Positions 42,892 to 51,954 of a stretch of 64,000 nt of DNA are shown here, piece by piece. The number at the start of each line of letters is the position of its first letter. The stretch's first letter is position 1. Location of the stretch: assembly GCF_002803075.1 (NCBI RefSeq), contig NZ_NNBK01000024.1, positions 1-64,000 on the forward strand, in the 5' to 3' direction. The DNA is from Streptomyces sp. CB01373. Its GTDB lineage: Bacteria; Actinomycetota; Actinomycetes; Streptomycetales; Streptomycetaceae. Below the pieces are notes generated by a model that had not been told where the DNA came from, did no database searches, and was given only the letters and a program-made list of their open reading frames with translations. The position numbers were made by a program, and so were the translations under genes.

Positions 42892-44739
42892 TCAGTCGCC
42901 GTCGTTGTCGCCGAAGTCGGGACGGACGTCCCGGGCGGCCAGGATCTCGTCGTTGGAAGTGCCGGCCGCGACCATCGGCCAGACCATCGCGTCCTCGTGG
43001 ACGATGAAGTCGACGACGACCGGGCGGTCGTTGATCGAGTTCGCCTCCTCGATGACCTTGTCGAGGTCCTCCGGGGACTCGCAGCGGATGGCGTAGCAGC
43101 CCATGGCCTCCGACAGCTTCACGAAGTCGGGGACGCGGGTGCCCCTGGCCTCCGGGTTGACGTCGCCCGGGCCGGAGTGCAGCACCGTGTTGGAGTACCG
43201 CTGGTTGTAGAACAGGGTCTGCCACTGGCGGACCATCCCGAGGGCGCCGTTGTTGATGACGGCGACCTTGATCGGGATGTTGTTCAGCGCGCAGGTGGTG
43301 AGTTCCTGGTTGGTCATCTGGAAGCAGCCGTCGCCGTCGATCGCCCAGACGGTCTTCTGCGGCTGGCCGGCCTTGGCGCCCATCGCGGCCGGAACGGCGT
43401 AGCCCATGGTTCCGGCGCCGCCGGAGTTCAGCCAGGTGGCGGGCTTGTCGTACTGGATGAAGTGCGCGGCCCACATCTGGTGCTGGCCGACGCCCGCGGC
43501 GAACACCGTGCCCTCGGGTGCGAGTTGCCCGATGCGCTCGATGACCTGCTGCGGGGAGAGCGAGCCGTCCCCGGGCTGCTCGTAGCCGAGCGGGTAGGTG
43601 TCGCGCCAGCGGCCGAGGTCGTTCCACCAGGCGGTGTAGTCGCCGCGGTGGCCCTCGCTGTGCTCCTTCTGGACGGCCTGGATCAGGTCGGCCAGGACCT
43701 CGCGGGCATCTCCGACGATCGGCACGTCGGCGGCGCGGTTCTTGCCGATCTCGGCCGGGTCGATGTCGGCGTGGACGATCTTGGCGTACGGGGCGAAGCT
43801 GTCCAGCTTGCCGGTGACGCGGTCGTCGAAGCGGGCTCCGAGGGCGACGATCAGGTCGGCCTTCTGCAGCGCGGTGACGGCGGTGACCGCACCGTGCATG
43901 CCCGGCATTCCCACGTGCAGCGGGTGGCTGTCGGGGAATGCGCCGAGCGCCATCAGGGTGGTGGTGACGGGCGCTCCGGTGAGTTCCGCGAGGACCTTCA
44001 GCTCGGCGGTGGCGCCGGCCTTGATGACGCCGCCGCCGACGTAGAGCACGGGCCGCCGCGCGGAGGTGATGAGCTTGGCCGCCTCGCGGATCTGTTTGGC
44101 GTGCGGCTTGGTGACCGGGCGGTAGCCGGGCAGGTCCATGACGGGCGGCCAGGAGAACGTCGTCTGCGTCTGCAGCACGTCCTTCGGAATGTCGACGAGG
44201 ACCGGACCGGGGCGACCGGTCGAGGCGATGTGGAACGCCTCCGCGATCGTCTTCGGGATGTCCTCGGCCTTGGTGACCAGGAAGCTGTGCTTGGTGATCG
44301 GCATCGTGATGCCGACGATGTCCGCCTCCTGGAAGGCGTCCGTGCCGATCGCCTTGGAGACGACCTGGCCGGTGATCGCGACCAGCGGCACCGAGTCCAT
44401 GTTCGCGTCGGCGATCGGCGTCACCAGGTTGGTGGCACCGGGGCCCGACGTGGCCATGCAGACGCCGACCTTGCCGGTCGCCTGTGCGTAGCCGGTGGCC
44501 GCGTGGCCCGCACCCTGTTCGTGACGGACGAGCACGTGGCGCACCCGCTTGGAGTCCATCATCGGGTCGTACGCGGGAAGGATCGTGCCGCCGGGAATGC
44601 CGAATACGGTGTCGACCCCGACCTCCTCGAGAGAGCGAATGAGGGACTTCGCACCCGTGACGTGCTCGGGCGCCGACGGGTGTCCTCCGGATCGGGGCCG
44701 CGGCTGCGGATGAGGGGCCCCGGTGGCCTGCTCGGTCAT
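42892..44739 (-). CDS. ilvB: Acetolactate synthase large (catalytic) subunit
   Basis: This 615-aa thiamine-diphosphate and FAD enzyme joins two pyruvates, or pyruvate and 2-oxobutyrate. It has VDTVFGIPGGTILPAYD, catalytic Glu in VRHEQGAGHAATGYA, the FAD region, and the ThDP motif from IDGDGCFQMTNQEL to NN. ATG 44739 is preferred because AAGAGA lies six bases upstream; ATG 44745 is two codons longer with poorer spacing. It is preceded by a 13-codon leader and terminator hairpin, so transcription into ilvB is controlled by branched-chain aminoacyl-tRNA supply. Confidence 0.95.
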   Translation of the reverse strand: MTEQATGAPHPQPRPRSGGHPSAPEHVTGAKSLIRSLEEVGVDTVFGIPGGTILPAYDPMMDSKRVRHVLVRHEQGAGHAATGYAQATGKVGVCMATSGPGATNLVTPIADANMDSVPLVAITGQVVSKAIGTDAFQEADIVGITMPITKHSFLVTKAEDIPKTIAEAFHIASTGRPGPVLVDIPKDVLQTQTTFSWPPVMDLPGYRPVTKPHAKQIREAAKLITSARRPVLYVGGGVIKAGATAELKVLAELTGAPVTTTLMALGAFPDSHPLHVGMPGMHGAVTAVTALQKADLIVALGARFDDRVTGKLDSFAPYAKIVHADIDPAEIGKNRAADVPIVGDAREVLADLIQAVQKEHSEGHRGDYTAWWNDLGRWRDTYPLGYEQPGDGSLSPQQVIERIGQLAPEGTVFAAGVGQHQMWAAHFIQYDKPATWLNSGGAGTMGYAVPAAMGAKAGQPQKTVWAIDGDGCFQMTNQELTTCALNNIPIKVAVINNGALGMVRQWQTLFYNQRYSNTVLHSGPGDVNPEARGTRVPDFVKLSEAMGCYAIRCESPEDLDKVIEEANSINDRPVVVDFIVHEDAMVWPMVAAGTSNDEILAARDVRPDFGDNDGD

Positions 44740-44825
44740 CGGCATTCTCTTCTCGATGCTGAGGGTTTTTGCGAGGTTTGGGCGGAGTTCGGGTGCCGCA
44801 CGCCAGGTGCTCGTGCAACAAAAAA

Positions 44826-44853
44826 CCCCTCGTGCCGCAAGGCAAGCGAGGGG
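44826..44853 (-). promoter_or_regulatory. ilvB attenuator terminator
   Basis: On the minus strand CCCCTCG (44853-44847) pairs with CGAGGGG (44832-44826), with an inner TGCC/GGCA extension, followed by TTTTTTGTTG. It is the clearest intrinsic terminator in the window and lies between the leader stop and ilvB, 87 bp before the start. Confidence 0.88.
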
Positions 44854-44906
44854 AAGCGCGCCGGTGTGGTCGCTGGGTTCCGGATCGTCGTCCGGTGATT
44901 CCCAGC

Positions 44907-44948
44907 TCAGCCGACGCGCTGTCCAAGTACGAGAATTCGGGTGCGCAT
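44907..44948 (-). CDS. ilvB leader peptide MRTRILVLGQRVG
   Basis: This 13-aa leader contains consecutive Ile-Leu-Val-Leu codons (residues 5-8). GGAGGGAGG precedes its ATG. Ribosome stalling at these codons when branched-chain amino acids are scarce would prevent the downstream terminator from forming. Branched-chain leaders before ilvB are established in actinobacteria. It starts 34 bp past the end of the GGDEF gene, so the promoter lies inside that gene or transcription reads through. Confidence 0.85.
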   Translation of the reverse strand: MRTRILVLGQRVG

Positions 44949-44981
44949 GGAAATGACCCTCCCTCCGGCACGCACCCGGTG

Positions 44982-47900
44982 TCAAGTGGGTGGGACGGGA
45001 GTCTCATTATGTGAGCGCAGGGCCGTCCCGCCTCCGAAGACGACGGGCACTCCCGCCGCCGTGTAGGCACCGGTGCTCCCGCCGGCGAACACCGGCTCGG
45101 CCGGACCGTGGGGCACCTGGTAGTGGCCCAGGGTGAGGGCCCGGCGCAGCCGGTACTCGTCCAGCGGGCCGGAGAACACCATGCCCTGACCGTGGGTGCA
45201 CCCCATCGCGCGCAGGGCCACGGCCTGCTCCGGCAGGTCCACGCCGTCGGCCACGGAGCGGAGCCCGAGGTCGCCGGCGATCCGGAGCAGACCACTGGTG
45301 ATCTTGTGCAGCCGGGCGGACTCGACGACGCCCTCGACCAGGCTGCGGTCGAGCTTCAGCACGTCGACGGGGAGCCTTCTGAGAGCCGTGACCGCCCCGT
45401 GGCCGCTGCCGAAGCCGTCCAGCGCGATGCGCACACCGAGCCGCCGCAGGGCGGCCAGGCGCCGCTCCAGCTCGTCCAGCGGCACCCGCGGGTCGGTGTC
45501 GGACAGCTCGATCACCAGGGCACCGGACGGCAGCCCGTGCCGGGTGAGCAGGGCCTCGACGGTTCCGGGCGGCAGCGAGCGGTCCACCAGACGGCGGGCG
45601 CCCATCCGGACCACAACGGACACGCCCGGGCCGGTCGCGGCGGCACGCTCGGCGGCCTGCGCCACGGCCTCCTCCAGCAACCAGCGGCCCAGTTCGGCCG
45701 TCCTGTCGCTGTCCTCGGCCACCCGCAGGAACTCGGCGGGGGTGAAGAGCACGCCCTGCGAGGACCGCCAGCGCGCCTGGGCGGCGACCGAGGTGATCCG
45801 GCCGTCGTCCAGGCGGACCACCGGCTGGTGCAGCAGGGTGAACTCGCCCTCGTGCAGGGCGTTTCTGAGCCGGGTGGCCAGCTCCGCCCTGCGGACGACG
45901 TCCTGCTGCATCTGCGGCTTGTACAGCTCGACCCGGCCCTTGCCCGCAGCCTTGGCGCGGTACATGGCGAGGTCGGCGTTGCGCAGCAATTCCCCTGCGC
46001 CGAGGCCGGGTTCGGCGAAGGCCACCCCGATGGACGCGGCCACGCGGACATCGTTGCCGTCGATGGCGTACGGCTGCGACAGCGTCAGCCTGAGGCGGTC
46101 GGCGAGCTCCAGGATGTGCCGTTCGCGCGCGGTGCGGTCGCGGGTGCCGTCCCCGACGATCAGGGCCGCGAACTCGTCGCCGCCGAGTCTGGACGCGGTG
46201 TCCCCGTGCCGTACCGCCTCGTGGAGTCTGCGGGCGGCCTGGACGAGCAGTTCGTCCCCGGCCTGGTGCCCGATGGTGTCGTTGACGCCCTTGAAGCCGT
46301 CGAGGTCGATGAAGAGCACGGCCGTGCCGTGGTCGGTCGAGCGACGGCCGGACAGGGCCTGCTGGACGCGCCTGGTGAACAGCGCGCGGTTGGGCAGGTC
46401 GGTGAGGGGGTCGTGCTCTGCGTTGTGCTGGAGCTGCGCCTGGAGGCGCACTCTCTCGGTCACGTCCCTGCTGTTGAAGATGAGGCCGCCGTGGTGGCGG
46501 TTGATGGTCGACTCCACGTTGAGCCAGCCGCCGTCGCCGGACCGGAAGCGGCACTCGATGCGCGCGGTGGGCTCCCCGACCGGGCTGGCGGCCAGGAAGC
46601 GGCGCACCTCGTGCACCACGGAGCCCAGGTCCTCGGGGTGGATGAGCCCGGCGAGTTCGGTGCCGACCAGGTCCTCCGCCGGCCGCCCGTACACCCCGGC
46701 GGCGGCCGGGGAGACGTACCGCAGGATGCCGCTCGGCGTGGCGATCATGATGACGTCGCTGGAGCCCTGGACCAGGGAGCGGAAGTGGTTCTCCTGCTGG
46801 GCGAGCTCCTGGGCGAGCACGATGTTGTCGCGCAGCACGATGCCCTGGCGCACCACGAGCACCAGCACGACGGCGCCGGAGGTGATCAGCACCACGCGGT
46901 CGACGCTGTGGCCGATGAGCGCGTTGTACAGGACCCCCAGCGTGCACACGGCCGCGGCGAGGTACGGGGTGAGGGCGGCGAGGGACCCGGCGACGGGCCG
47001 GCCGGCCGGATACCGGTCGTGGTCCGCGCCCGGTGCGGGCGGTCCGCCGGGCACGGGACGAGCGGCGCCGGCCTGCTGACCGGGCGCATGGTCGTCCGGA
47101 ACGCGCGCGTGGTCCTCGGGGCCGTGCCCGTAGGCGTCGGCCACGCGCGCGTGCCCGGGGGCGGAACGCGGATCGAGGTCGGGCCCGTCCGGCTGGTGAC
47201 CCTCGCCCTCGTACGGGTCCGCCTCGTACGGGTCCGTGCCGTGCGGCTCGTCGGCCGGTCCTCCGGGGCGGGGCGCCGCCCAGGGGGCGTAGGCCAGGAG
47301 CAGGGAGCCGGCGAACCAGCCGGCGTCGAGCAGTTGCCCCGAGCGGTAGCTGTTGTGCAGCAGCGGCGACGTGAACAGGGCGTCGCACAGCACGGTCAGG
47401 GCGAGCGCGCCGATCGCCGTGTTCACGGCGGTGCGGTTGATCGAGGAACACCGGAAGTGCAGCGCGAGCACCATGGACACCAGGGCGATGTCCAGCAGCG
47501 GGTACGCCAGCGAGAGCGCGGTGTGCGCGACGCTGGAGCCGTCGAACTTGGCCGCCTGGGCGAGTGCCAGGCTCCAGGAGAGCGTGAGCAGCGAGCCGCC
47601 GATCAGCCACGAGTCCAGCGCCAGGCGCGTCCACCCGGCCCTGTTCGCCGGACGCTTGGCGAGCACGAGCAGGCCGACGATCGCGGGTGGCGCGAAGCAC
47701 AGGAAGAACAGGTCGGCGTAGCTGGGACTGGGGACGGACGTGCCGAGGACGACCTCGTACCACCCCCAGACCGAGTTGCCCAGCGCCGCCATCGCCGAGG
47801 AGAGGGCGAACAGCAGCCAGGCGGTCCGAAAGCGGACATGGCGGCCGCGGGCGTACAGCGCGCACGAGACGGCGGCGGTGCCGGCCGCGGCGCTCAGCCC

Positions 47901-48110
47901 GAAGTCGCCCATGAACAGGGCGACCTTGCTGGAACCCCAGCCGCACGCGGCACCGATGGCGTATCCCGCGCACACCAGTGCCAGCAGAAGCTGCGGGGCC
48001 AGTCTCGGACGGCAGTCGGCGGCCGCCGGCCGGGACAGCAGCACCCCCGGCGCGGGCGGCGTCCGCAGCGCGCCGTCGAACGCGGTCATGGCAGGCGGTG
48101 GCGGGCTCAC
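44982..48110 (-). CDS. cdgE: Membrane PAS-GGDEF protein with degenerate EAL domain
   Basis: This 1042-aa protein has eight to nine N-terminal membrane spans (about residues 30-330), a disordered acidic insert, and two more hydrophobic stretches. A PAS domain (about 510-620), a GGDEF domain (LGGDEF at about 643-647) and a C-terminal EAL-like domain follow. The GGDEF site is intact, and RHGD five residues before it is a product-inhibition I-site. The EAL motif is AAQARW rather than EALxRW, DDFGTG is DGFGSG, and AEGVE is ADGVD, so phosphodiesterase activity is unlikely. It should make c-di-GMP. GTG 48110 has GGGAGG five bases upstream. The symbol follows remembered S. coelicolor SCO5511 and is tentative. 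Confidence 0.87.
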   Translation of the reverse strand: MSPPPPAMTAFDGALRTPPAPGVLLSRPAAADCRPRLAPQLLLALVCAGYAIGAACGWGSSKVALFMGDFGLSAAAGTAAVSCALYARGRHVRFRTAWLLFALSSAMAALGNSVWGWYEVVLGTSVPSPSYADLFFLCFAPPAIVGLLVLAKRPANRAGWTRLALDSWLIGGSLLTLSWSLALAQAAKFDGSSVAHTALSLAYPLLDIALVSMVLALHFRCSSINRTAVNTAIGALALTVLCDALFTSPLLHNSYRSGQLLDAGWFAGSLLLAYAPWAAPRPGGPADEPHGTDPYEADPYEGEGHQPDGPDLDPRSAPGHARVADAYGHGPEDHARVPDDHAPGQQAGAARPVPGGPPAPGADHDRYPAGRPVAGSLAALTPYLAAAVCTLGVLYNALIGHSVDRVVLITSGAVVLVLVVRQGIVLRDNIVLAQELAQQENHFRSLVQGSSDVIMIATPSGILRYVSPAAAGVYGRPAEDLVGTELAGLIHPEDLGSVVHEVRRFLAASPVGEPTARIECRFRSGDGGWLNVESTINRHHGGLIFNSRDVTERVRLQAQLQHNAEHDPLTDLPNRALFTRRVQQALSGRRSTDHGTAVLFIDLDGFKGVNDTIGHQAGDELLVQAARRLHEAVRHGDTASRLGGDEFAALIVGDGTRDRTARERHILELADRLRLTLSQPYAIDGNDVRVAASIGVAFAEPGLGAGELLRNADLAMYRAKAAGKGRVELYKPQMQQDVVRRAELATRLRNALHEGEFTLLHQPVVRLDDGRITSVAAQARWRSSQGVLFTPAEFLRVAEDSDRTAELGRWLLEEAVAQAAERAAATGPGVSVVVRMGARRLVDRSLPPGTVEALLTRHGLPSGALVIELSDTDPRVPLDELERRLAALRRLGVRIALDGFGSGHGAVTALRRLPVDVLKLDRSLVEGVVESARLHKITSGLLRIAGDLGLRSVADGVDLPEQAVALRAMGCTHGQGMVFSGPLDEYRLRRALTLGHYQVPHGPAEPVFAGGSTGAYTAAGVPVVFGGGTALRSHNETPVPPT

Positions 48111-48415
48111 CGGGACCTCCCGGTCCGCGCGGCCGGGTCCCCGGGCTTCCGGTGCGCCGGGTGGGCATGCCTCCGGCGGCCGCCGGGCCTGTGGTGGTGA
48201 TGGGTGTGGTGGCTGTGGTGGCCGCGTCTGCGCGCGGCCGTGCGCCAGGGCCGCCGGTGGCGTCCCCGGCGCCGAACGGTGCGCGGCGCAGCCCCTGTCG
48301 GGACGATACACCAGTCTCGTCACTCAGGGACATAGCTCCTCTACGCTCCGTGACGACCAGCGCGGATGCGGGTACGCAGCGCGTCCGGAGGGTCGCGCAC
48401 CGTACCCGAAGCGGA

Positions 48416-49366
48416 TCAGGCGCTTGCCGTGCCCGTTGTGAGGACCACGTTGGCGAGCGGCTCCCGGTTCACGAAACGGCGCAACTGGTCCGTCAGAAGG
48501 CGTTCGGCGCGCGGCCGGAAGGCCGATGTGGGGCCGCCGACGTGCGGGCTGATCAGCACCCCCGGAGCGCGCCACAGGGGGTGGTCCGAAGGCAGCGGCT
48601 CGGGATCGGTGACGTCGAGGGCGGCGGTCAGGCGGCCGCTCTCCAGCTCGGTGAGCAGCGCCTCGGTGTCGACCACGGCGCCGCGCGCGACATTCACCAG
48701 CAGTGCGCCGTCCTTCATCCGCGCCAGGAAGTCCGCGTTCACCAAGGCGCGCGTGGACTCCGTCAAGGGTGTGGACAGGACGACGACATCGGCCTGGGGC
48801 AGCAGGGCGTGAAGGTCGGTGAGCGGATGCACCGGACCGCGCTCCGTGGTGCGCGCGGAGCGCGCCACGCGCGCCACCCGCGCGACCTCGAAGGGCACGA
48901 GCCGGTCCTCGATGGCGGCCCCGATCGAGCCGTACCCGACGATGAGGACGTTCTTGTCGGCGAGGGCGGGGTGGAAGCCTCCGCCCCACTCGCCCCGGTC
49001 CTGGGCCCGGACGAACCCGGGGACGCCGCGCAGCGAGGCCAGGACGAGCGTCAGGGCGAGCTCGGCGGTACTCGCCTCGTGCACCCCGCGCGCGTTGCAG
49101 AGCCGGACACCGGGCGGCAGGTGCCGCAGGCCCGGCTCCACCTGGTCGGTGCCGGCGGACAGCGTCTGCACGACCCGTACGGAACTCATCCGGGGCATCG
49201 GGCGCAGACCGACATCGCCGGGCCTCATGTACGGCACGACGTAGAAGACGCAGTCGGCGGGGTCCGCCGGGAACTCCTCGGCGCCGTCCCAGAAACGGTA
49301 GGAGGGCCCCTGCGGAAGCCCCGCGATCTCGTCCGGCGGAATGGGCAGCCATACGTCAGCAGTCAT
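48416..49366 (-). CDS. D-isomer-specific 2-hydroxyacid dehydrogenase
   Basis: This 316-aa NAD(P)-dependent dehydrogenase has LIVGYGSIGAAIEDRL (nucleotide binding), Arg in NVARGAVVDTEAL, Asp/Glu in ALDVTDPEPLPSDHPLW and His in LISPHVGGPTSAF. It is related to glyoxylate/hydroxypyruvate reductases; the substrate is not deducible. ATG 49366 has no good ribosome site and may be leaderless. The 305-bp gap on its left (48111-48415) shows no gene. It is divergent from the aldo/keto reductase with 78 bp between starts. Confidence 0.88.
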   Translation of the reverse strand: MTADVWLPIPPDEIAGLPQGPSYRFWDGAEEFPADPADCVFYVVPYMRPGDVGLRPMPRMSSVRVVQTLSAGTDQVEPGLRHLPPGVRLCNARGVHEASTAELALTLVLASLRGVPGFVRAQDRGEWGGGFHPALADKNVLIVGYGSIGAAIEDRLVPFEVARVARVARSARTTERGPVHPLTDLHALLPQADVVVLSTPLTESTRALVNADFLARMKDGALLVNVARGAVVDTEALLTELESGRLTAALDVTDPEPLPSDHPLWRAPGVLISPHVGGPTSAFRPRAERLLTDQLRRFVNREPLANVVLTTGTASA

Positions 49367-49444
49367 GCTCAGGAGGCTATGCCAGGGGCATGCGGCGTCA
49401 GAGGTTAGGTTGGTGGGCCCCGAGAGAGGGAGGGTTACGGCCAA

Positions 49445-50443
49445 GTGGAGCGCAGGACGATCGGCGCGGCGGCACTCGCGGTGGGGGCCGTCGGACTGGG
49501 GTGCATGCCGATGAACTGGGCGTACAGCACGTCGCGGCAGCGGGGCGCGGAGTCGCTCAGGGCCGTGCACCGGGCGCTGGACCTGGGCTCGACGCTCCTG
49601 GACACGGCCGACATGTACGGCCCGTTCACCAACGAGCTGCTGCTGGGGCGGGTGCTGAAGGAGCGACGGGCCGACGCCTTCGTCTCGACGAAGGTCGGTC
49701 TGCTGGTGGGTGACCAGCACATCGTGGCCAACGGCCGCCCCGGCTATGTGCGGCGGGCGTGCGACGCCTCGCTCAGACGGCTCCAGACGGACGTGATCGA
49801 CCTCTACCAGTTGCACCGCGCCGATCCCGAGGTCCCGGTCGAGGAGACCTGGGGGGCGATGGCGGAGCTCGTGCGGGCCGGGAAGGTGCGGGCGCTCGGC
49901 CTGTGCGCGGTGGGGGCGCGCGGCCGGCGCCGGTCCGGTGCCCGGCTGCACGACGGAACGATCCGGCAGCTCGAGCGGGTGCAGCAGGTCTTCCCGGTCA
50001 GCGCGGTGCAGGCGGAGCTGTCGGTGTGGTCGCCGGAGGCGCTGGATGCGCTGCTGCCGTGGTGCGCGGAGCGCGGGATCGGCTTCCTGGCGGCGATGCC
50101 GCTGGGCAACGGCTTCCTGACCGGCACGCTCACCCCCGGCCAGGGGTTCGAGCCGGACGACGTGCGGGCCCGGCACCCCCGTTTCACCGCCGAGATGATG
50201 GCCGCGAACCAGCCGATCGTGGCCGGCCTGCGGCGTACGGCCGCCCGCCACGGCGAGGACGTCACCCCCGCCCAGGTGGCCCTGGCCTGGGTCCTGGCCC
50301 AGGGCCGCCACGTGATCCCGGTGCCCGGCGCCAAGCAGGAGCGCTGGGTCGCGGAGAACGCGAACTCGGCGGGGCTGCGGCTGACCCCCGGCGACCTGAC
50401 GGAACTGAGCCGTCTGCCACCGGCCCGGGGTTCGTGGGACTGA
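49445..50443 (+). CDS. Aldo/keto reductase
   Basis: This 332-aa TIM-barrel oxidoreductase of the AKR superfamily has the catalytic tetrad visible as Asp and Tyr (LDTADMYGPFTNELLLG), Lys (FVSTKVG) and His (IDLYQLHRADPEVPVEE). It has the C-terminal cofactor segment IPVPGAKQERWVAENA. NADPH use is typical. GTG 49445 has GGGAGGG ten bases upstream. The substrate is unknown; it resembles general stress or sugar aldehyde reductases. Confidence 0.9.
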   Translation: MERRTIGAAALAVGAVGLGCMPMNWAYSTSRQRGAESLRAVHRALDLGSTLLDTADMYGPFTNELLLGRVLKERRADAFVSTKVGLLVGDQHIVANGRPGYVRRACDASLRRLQTDVIDLYQLHRADPEVPVEETWGAMAELVRAGKVRALGLCAVGARGRRRSGARLHDGTIRQLERVQQVFPVSAVQAELSVWSPEALDALLPWCAERGIGFLAAMPLGNGFLTGTLTPGQGFEPDDVRARHPRFTAEMMAANQPIVAGLRRTAARHGEDVTPAQVALAWVLAQGRHVIPVPGAKQERWVAENANSAGLRLTPGDLTELSRLPPARGSWD

Positions 50444-50550
50444 GCCGGGCCCCGGACCGTCCACCGCGGGCGGGATTCGGGTGATCGGGAACCTGGGAGG
50501 CCTCCGCGGTGTAAGACAGGTAGAAGCCGCCGTGTGAAGGGACGAAGATC

Positions 50551-51702
50551 GTGCAACGTCGAGCTGTGACAGGCGTGCTGGCCGCCGCCCTGCTGCTGAC
50601 GGCCGGCTGCTCCTCCGGGGCCTCGTCGGCCGGTGGGGACGGCGCGGCGCCAGGTCGTACGACCGCGGTGGCCTCGCCCTCCGGGCAGGCCCCCACGGAG
50701 ACCGCGCCGCCGGCCAAGGGATCGGTGAAGGTCCTGCGCACGGTCGCGGAGGGCCTGAACAGCCCATGGGGACTGGCCCCGCTTCCCGGCGGTGGTCTCC
50801 TCGTCTCCTCCCGCGACCGGGCCACGATCACGCGGATCGACGAGAGGACGGGACAGAAGACCGAGCTGGGCAGGGTGTCCGGGGTGTCCCCCGAGGGCGA
50901 GGGCGGGCTGCTGGGCTTGGCGCTCTCCCCGGACTACGCCTCCGACCACATGATCTACGCCTACTTCACCTCGGCCTCGGACAACCGCATCGCCCGGATG
51001 CTGTACGACGACAAGAAGCCGCCCGGTATGCAACTGGGCGCACCCGACACGGTCTTCAAGGGCATCCCCAAGGGGGTCATCCACAACGGCGGCCGCATCG
51101 CCTTCGGCCCCGACAGGATGCTCTACGCGGGCACCGGCGAGACCGGTGACCGGGGCCTGGCCCAGGACAGGAAGTCCCTGGGCGGCAAGATCCTTCGGCT
51201 GACCCCGGACGGCCGGCCCGCCCCGGGCAACCCGTTCCCCGACTCCCCCGTGTACTCGTACGGCCACCGCAATGTGCAGGGCCTGGCCTGGGACGGCAAG
51301 CAGCGTCTCTTCGCCTCGGAGTTCGGCCAGGACACCTGGGACGAGCTGAACGCGATCAAGCCGGGCGACAACTACGGCTGGCCGGACGGCAAGTCGAACG
51401 ACCCGAGGTTCCACAACCCGTTGACCCAGTGGCACACGGACGTGGCCTCCCCCAGCGGCATCGCCTACGCCGGGGGTTCCATCTGGATGGCGAGCCTGAA
51501 GGGCGAGCGCCTGTGGCGCATCCCCCTGCGCGGCACCGAGCTCTCGGCGGTCCCCGAGGCCTTCCTGACCGGTACCTACGGCCGTCTGCGCACGGTGGCC
51601 CCTGCGGGCGGCGACAAGCTCTGGCTGATCACCAGCAACACCGACGGCCGCGGCACTCCGAAGAAGGGCGACGACCGGATCCTGGAACTGGAGGTGAAGT
51701 AG
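50551..51702 (+). CDS. PQQ-type glucose/sorbosone dehydrogenase lipoprotein
   Basis: This 383-aa exported lipoprotein has a signal with lipobox LTAGC (Cys20), a Ser/Gly/Pro-rich linker, then a six-bladed propeller. The propeller has SPWGLAPLPGGGLLVSSRD, PEGEGGLLGLALSPDY, a probable PQQ-binding HNGGRIAFGPD, and YSYGHRNVQGLAW and NYGWPDGKSNDP. Soluble sugar dehydrogenases of this type oxidise aldoses using PQQ and calcium; many actinomycete members are uncharacterised, and no PQQ genes are nearby. GTG 50551 follows GAAGGGA. Confidence 0.88.
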   Translation: MQRRAVTGVLAAALLLTAGCSSGASSAGGDGAAPGRTTAVASPSGQAPTETAPPAKGSVKVLRTVAEGLNSPWGLAPLPGGGLLVSSRDRATITRIDERTGQKTELGRVSGVSPEGEGGLLGLALSPDYASDHMIYAYFTSASDNRIARMLYDDKKPPGMQLGAPDTVFKGIPKGVIHNGGRIAFGPDRMLYAGTGETGDRGLAQDRKSLGGKILRLTPDGRPAPGNPFPDSPVYSYGHRNVQGLAWDGKQRLFASEFGQDTWDELNAIKPGDNYGWPDGKSNDPRFHNPLTQWHTDVASPSGIAYAGGSIWMASLKGERLWRIPLRGTELSAVPEAFLTGTYGRLRTVAPAGGDKLWLITSNTDGRGTPKKGDDRILELEVK

Positions 51703-51731
51703 GCCCCCGCCCGCCGCTCCGCCCCCGGCCC

Positions 51732-51926
51732 TCACTCCTGGCCGGTTTCGGCCTCCTCCGCGGAAGGCTCGGGCGGACGTACGACGACCTTCCCGGAGGC
51801 GAGGTCGATCGGCCCGCGCCCGGGATCATTGTCCCCGACGTCCTCCCGGGTCAGCTCCAGCCGGTTCTGCTCGTCCCGGGTGTGCTTGCGGCCGGGCGCG
51901 AACAGTTCCTCGAAATCGTTGAACAC
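51732..51926 (-). CDS. DUF6191 family small protein
   Basis: This 64-aa protein reads VFNDFEELFAPGRKHTRDEQ and later DVGDNDPGRGPIDLASGKVV, the pattern of the Streptomyces DUF6191 family. It is acidic, soluble and of unknown role. GTG 51926 has GGGAGG six bases upstream; longer in-frame starts overlap the regulator gene. It lies 28 bp after the LAL regulator on the same strand, so they may be cotranscribed, and converges with the sugar dehydrogenase gene. Confidence 0.78.
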   Translation of the reverse strand: MFNDFEELFAPGRKHTRDEQNRLELTREDVGDNDPGRGPIDLASGKVVVRPPEPSAEEAETGQE

Positions 51927-51954
51927 GGCTTCCCTCCCGGTCGGTGCCTCGCCG

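Noticed and set aside
45108..48200. 1030-codon plus-strand frame opposite the GGDEF gene
   Set aside because: Shadow frame; no ribosome site and no domain.
45007..48333. 1108-codon minus-strand frame overlapping the GGDEF gene
   Set aside because: It is offset by one base from the frame carrying the LGGDEF, PAS and EAL-like motifs, and reads as Arg/Ala/Pro-rich noise.
50450..50550. Possible ECF-sigma promoter (GGAAC ... GTGT) before the sugar dehydrogenase gene
   Set aside because: The -10 part does not match a known consensus and the spacing is ambiguous.
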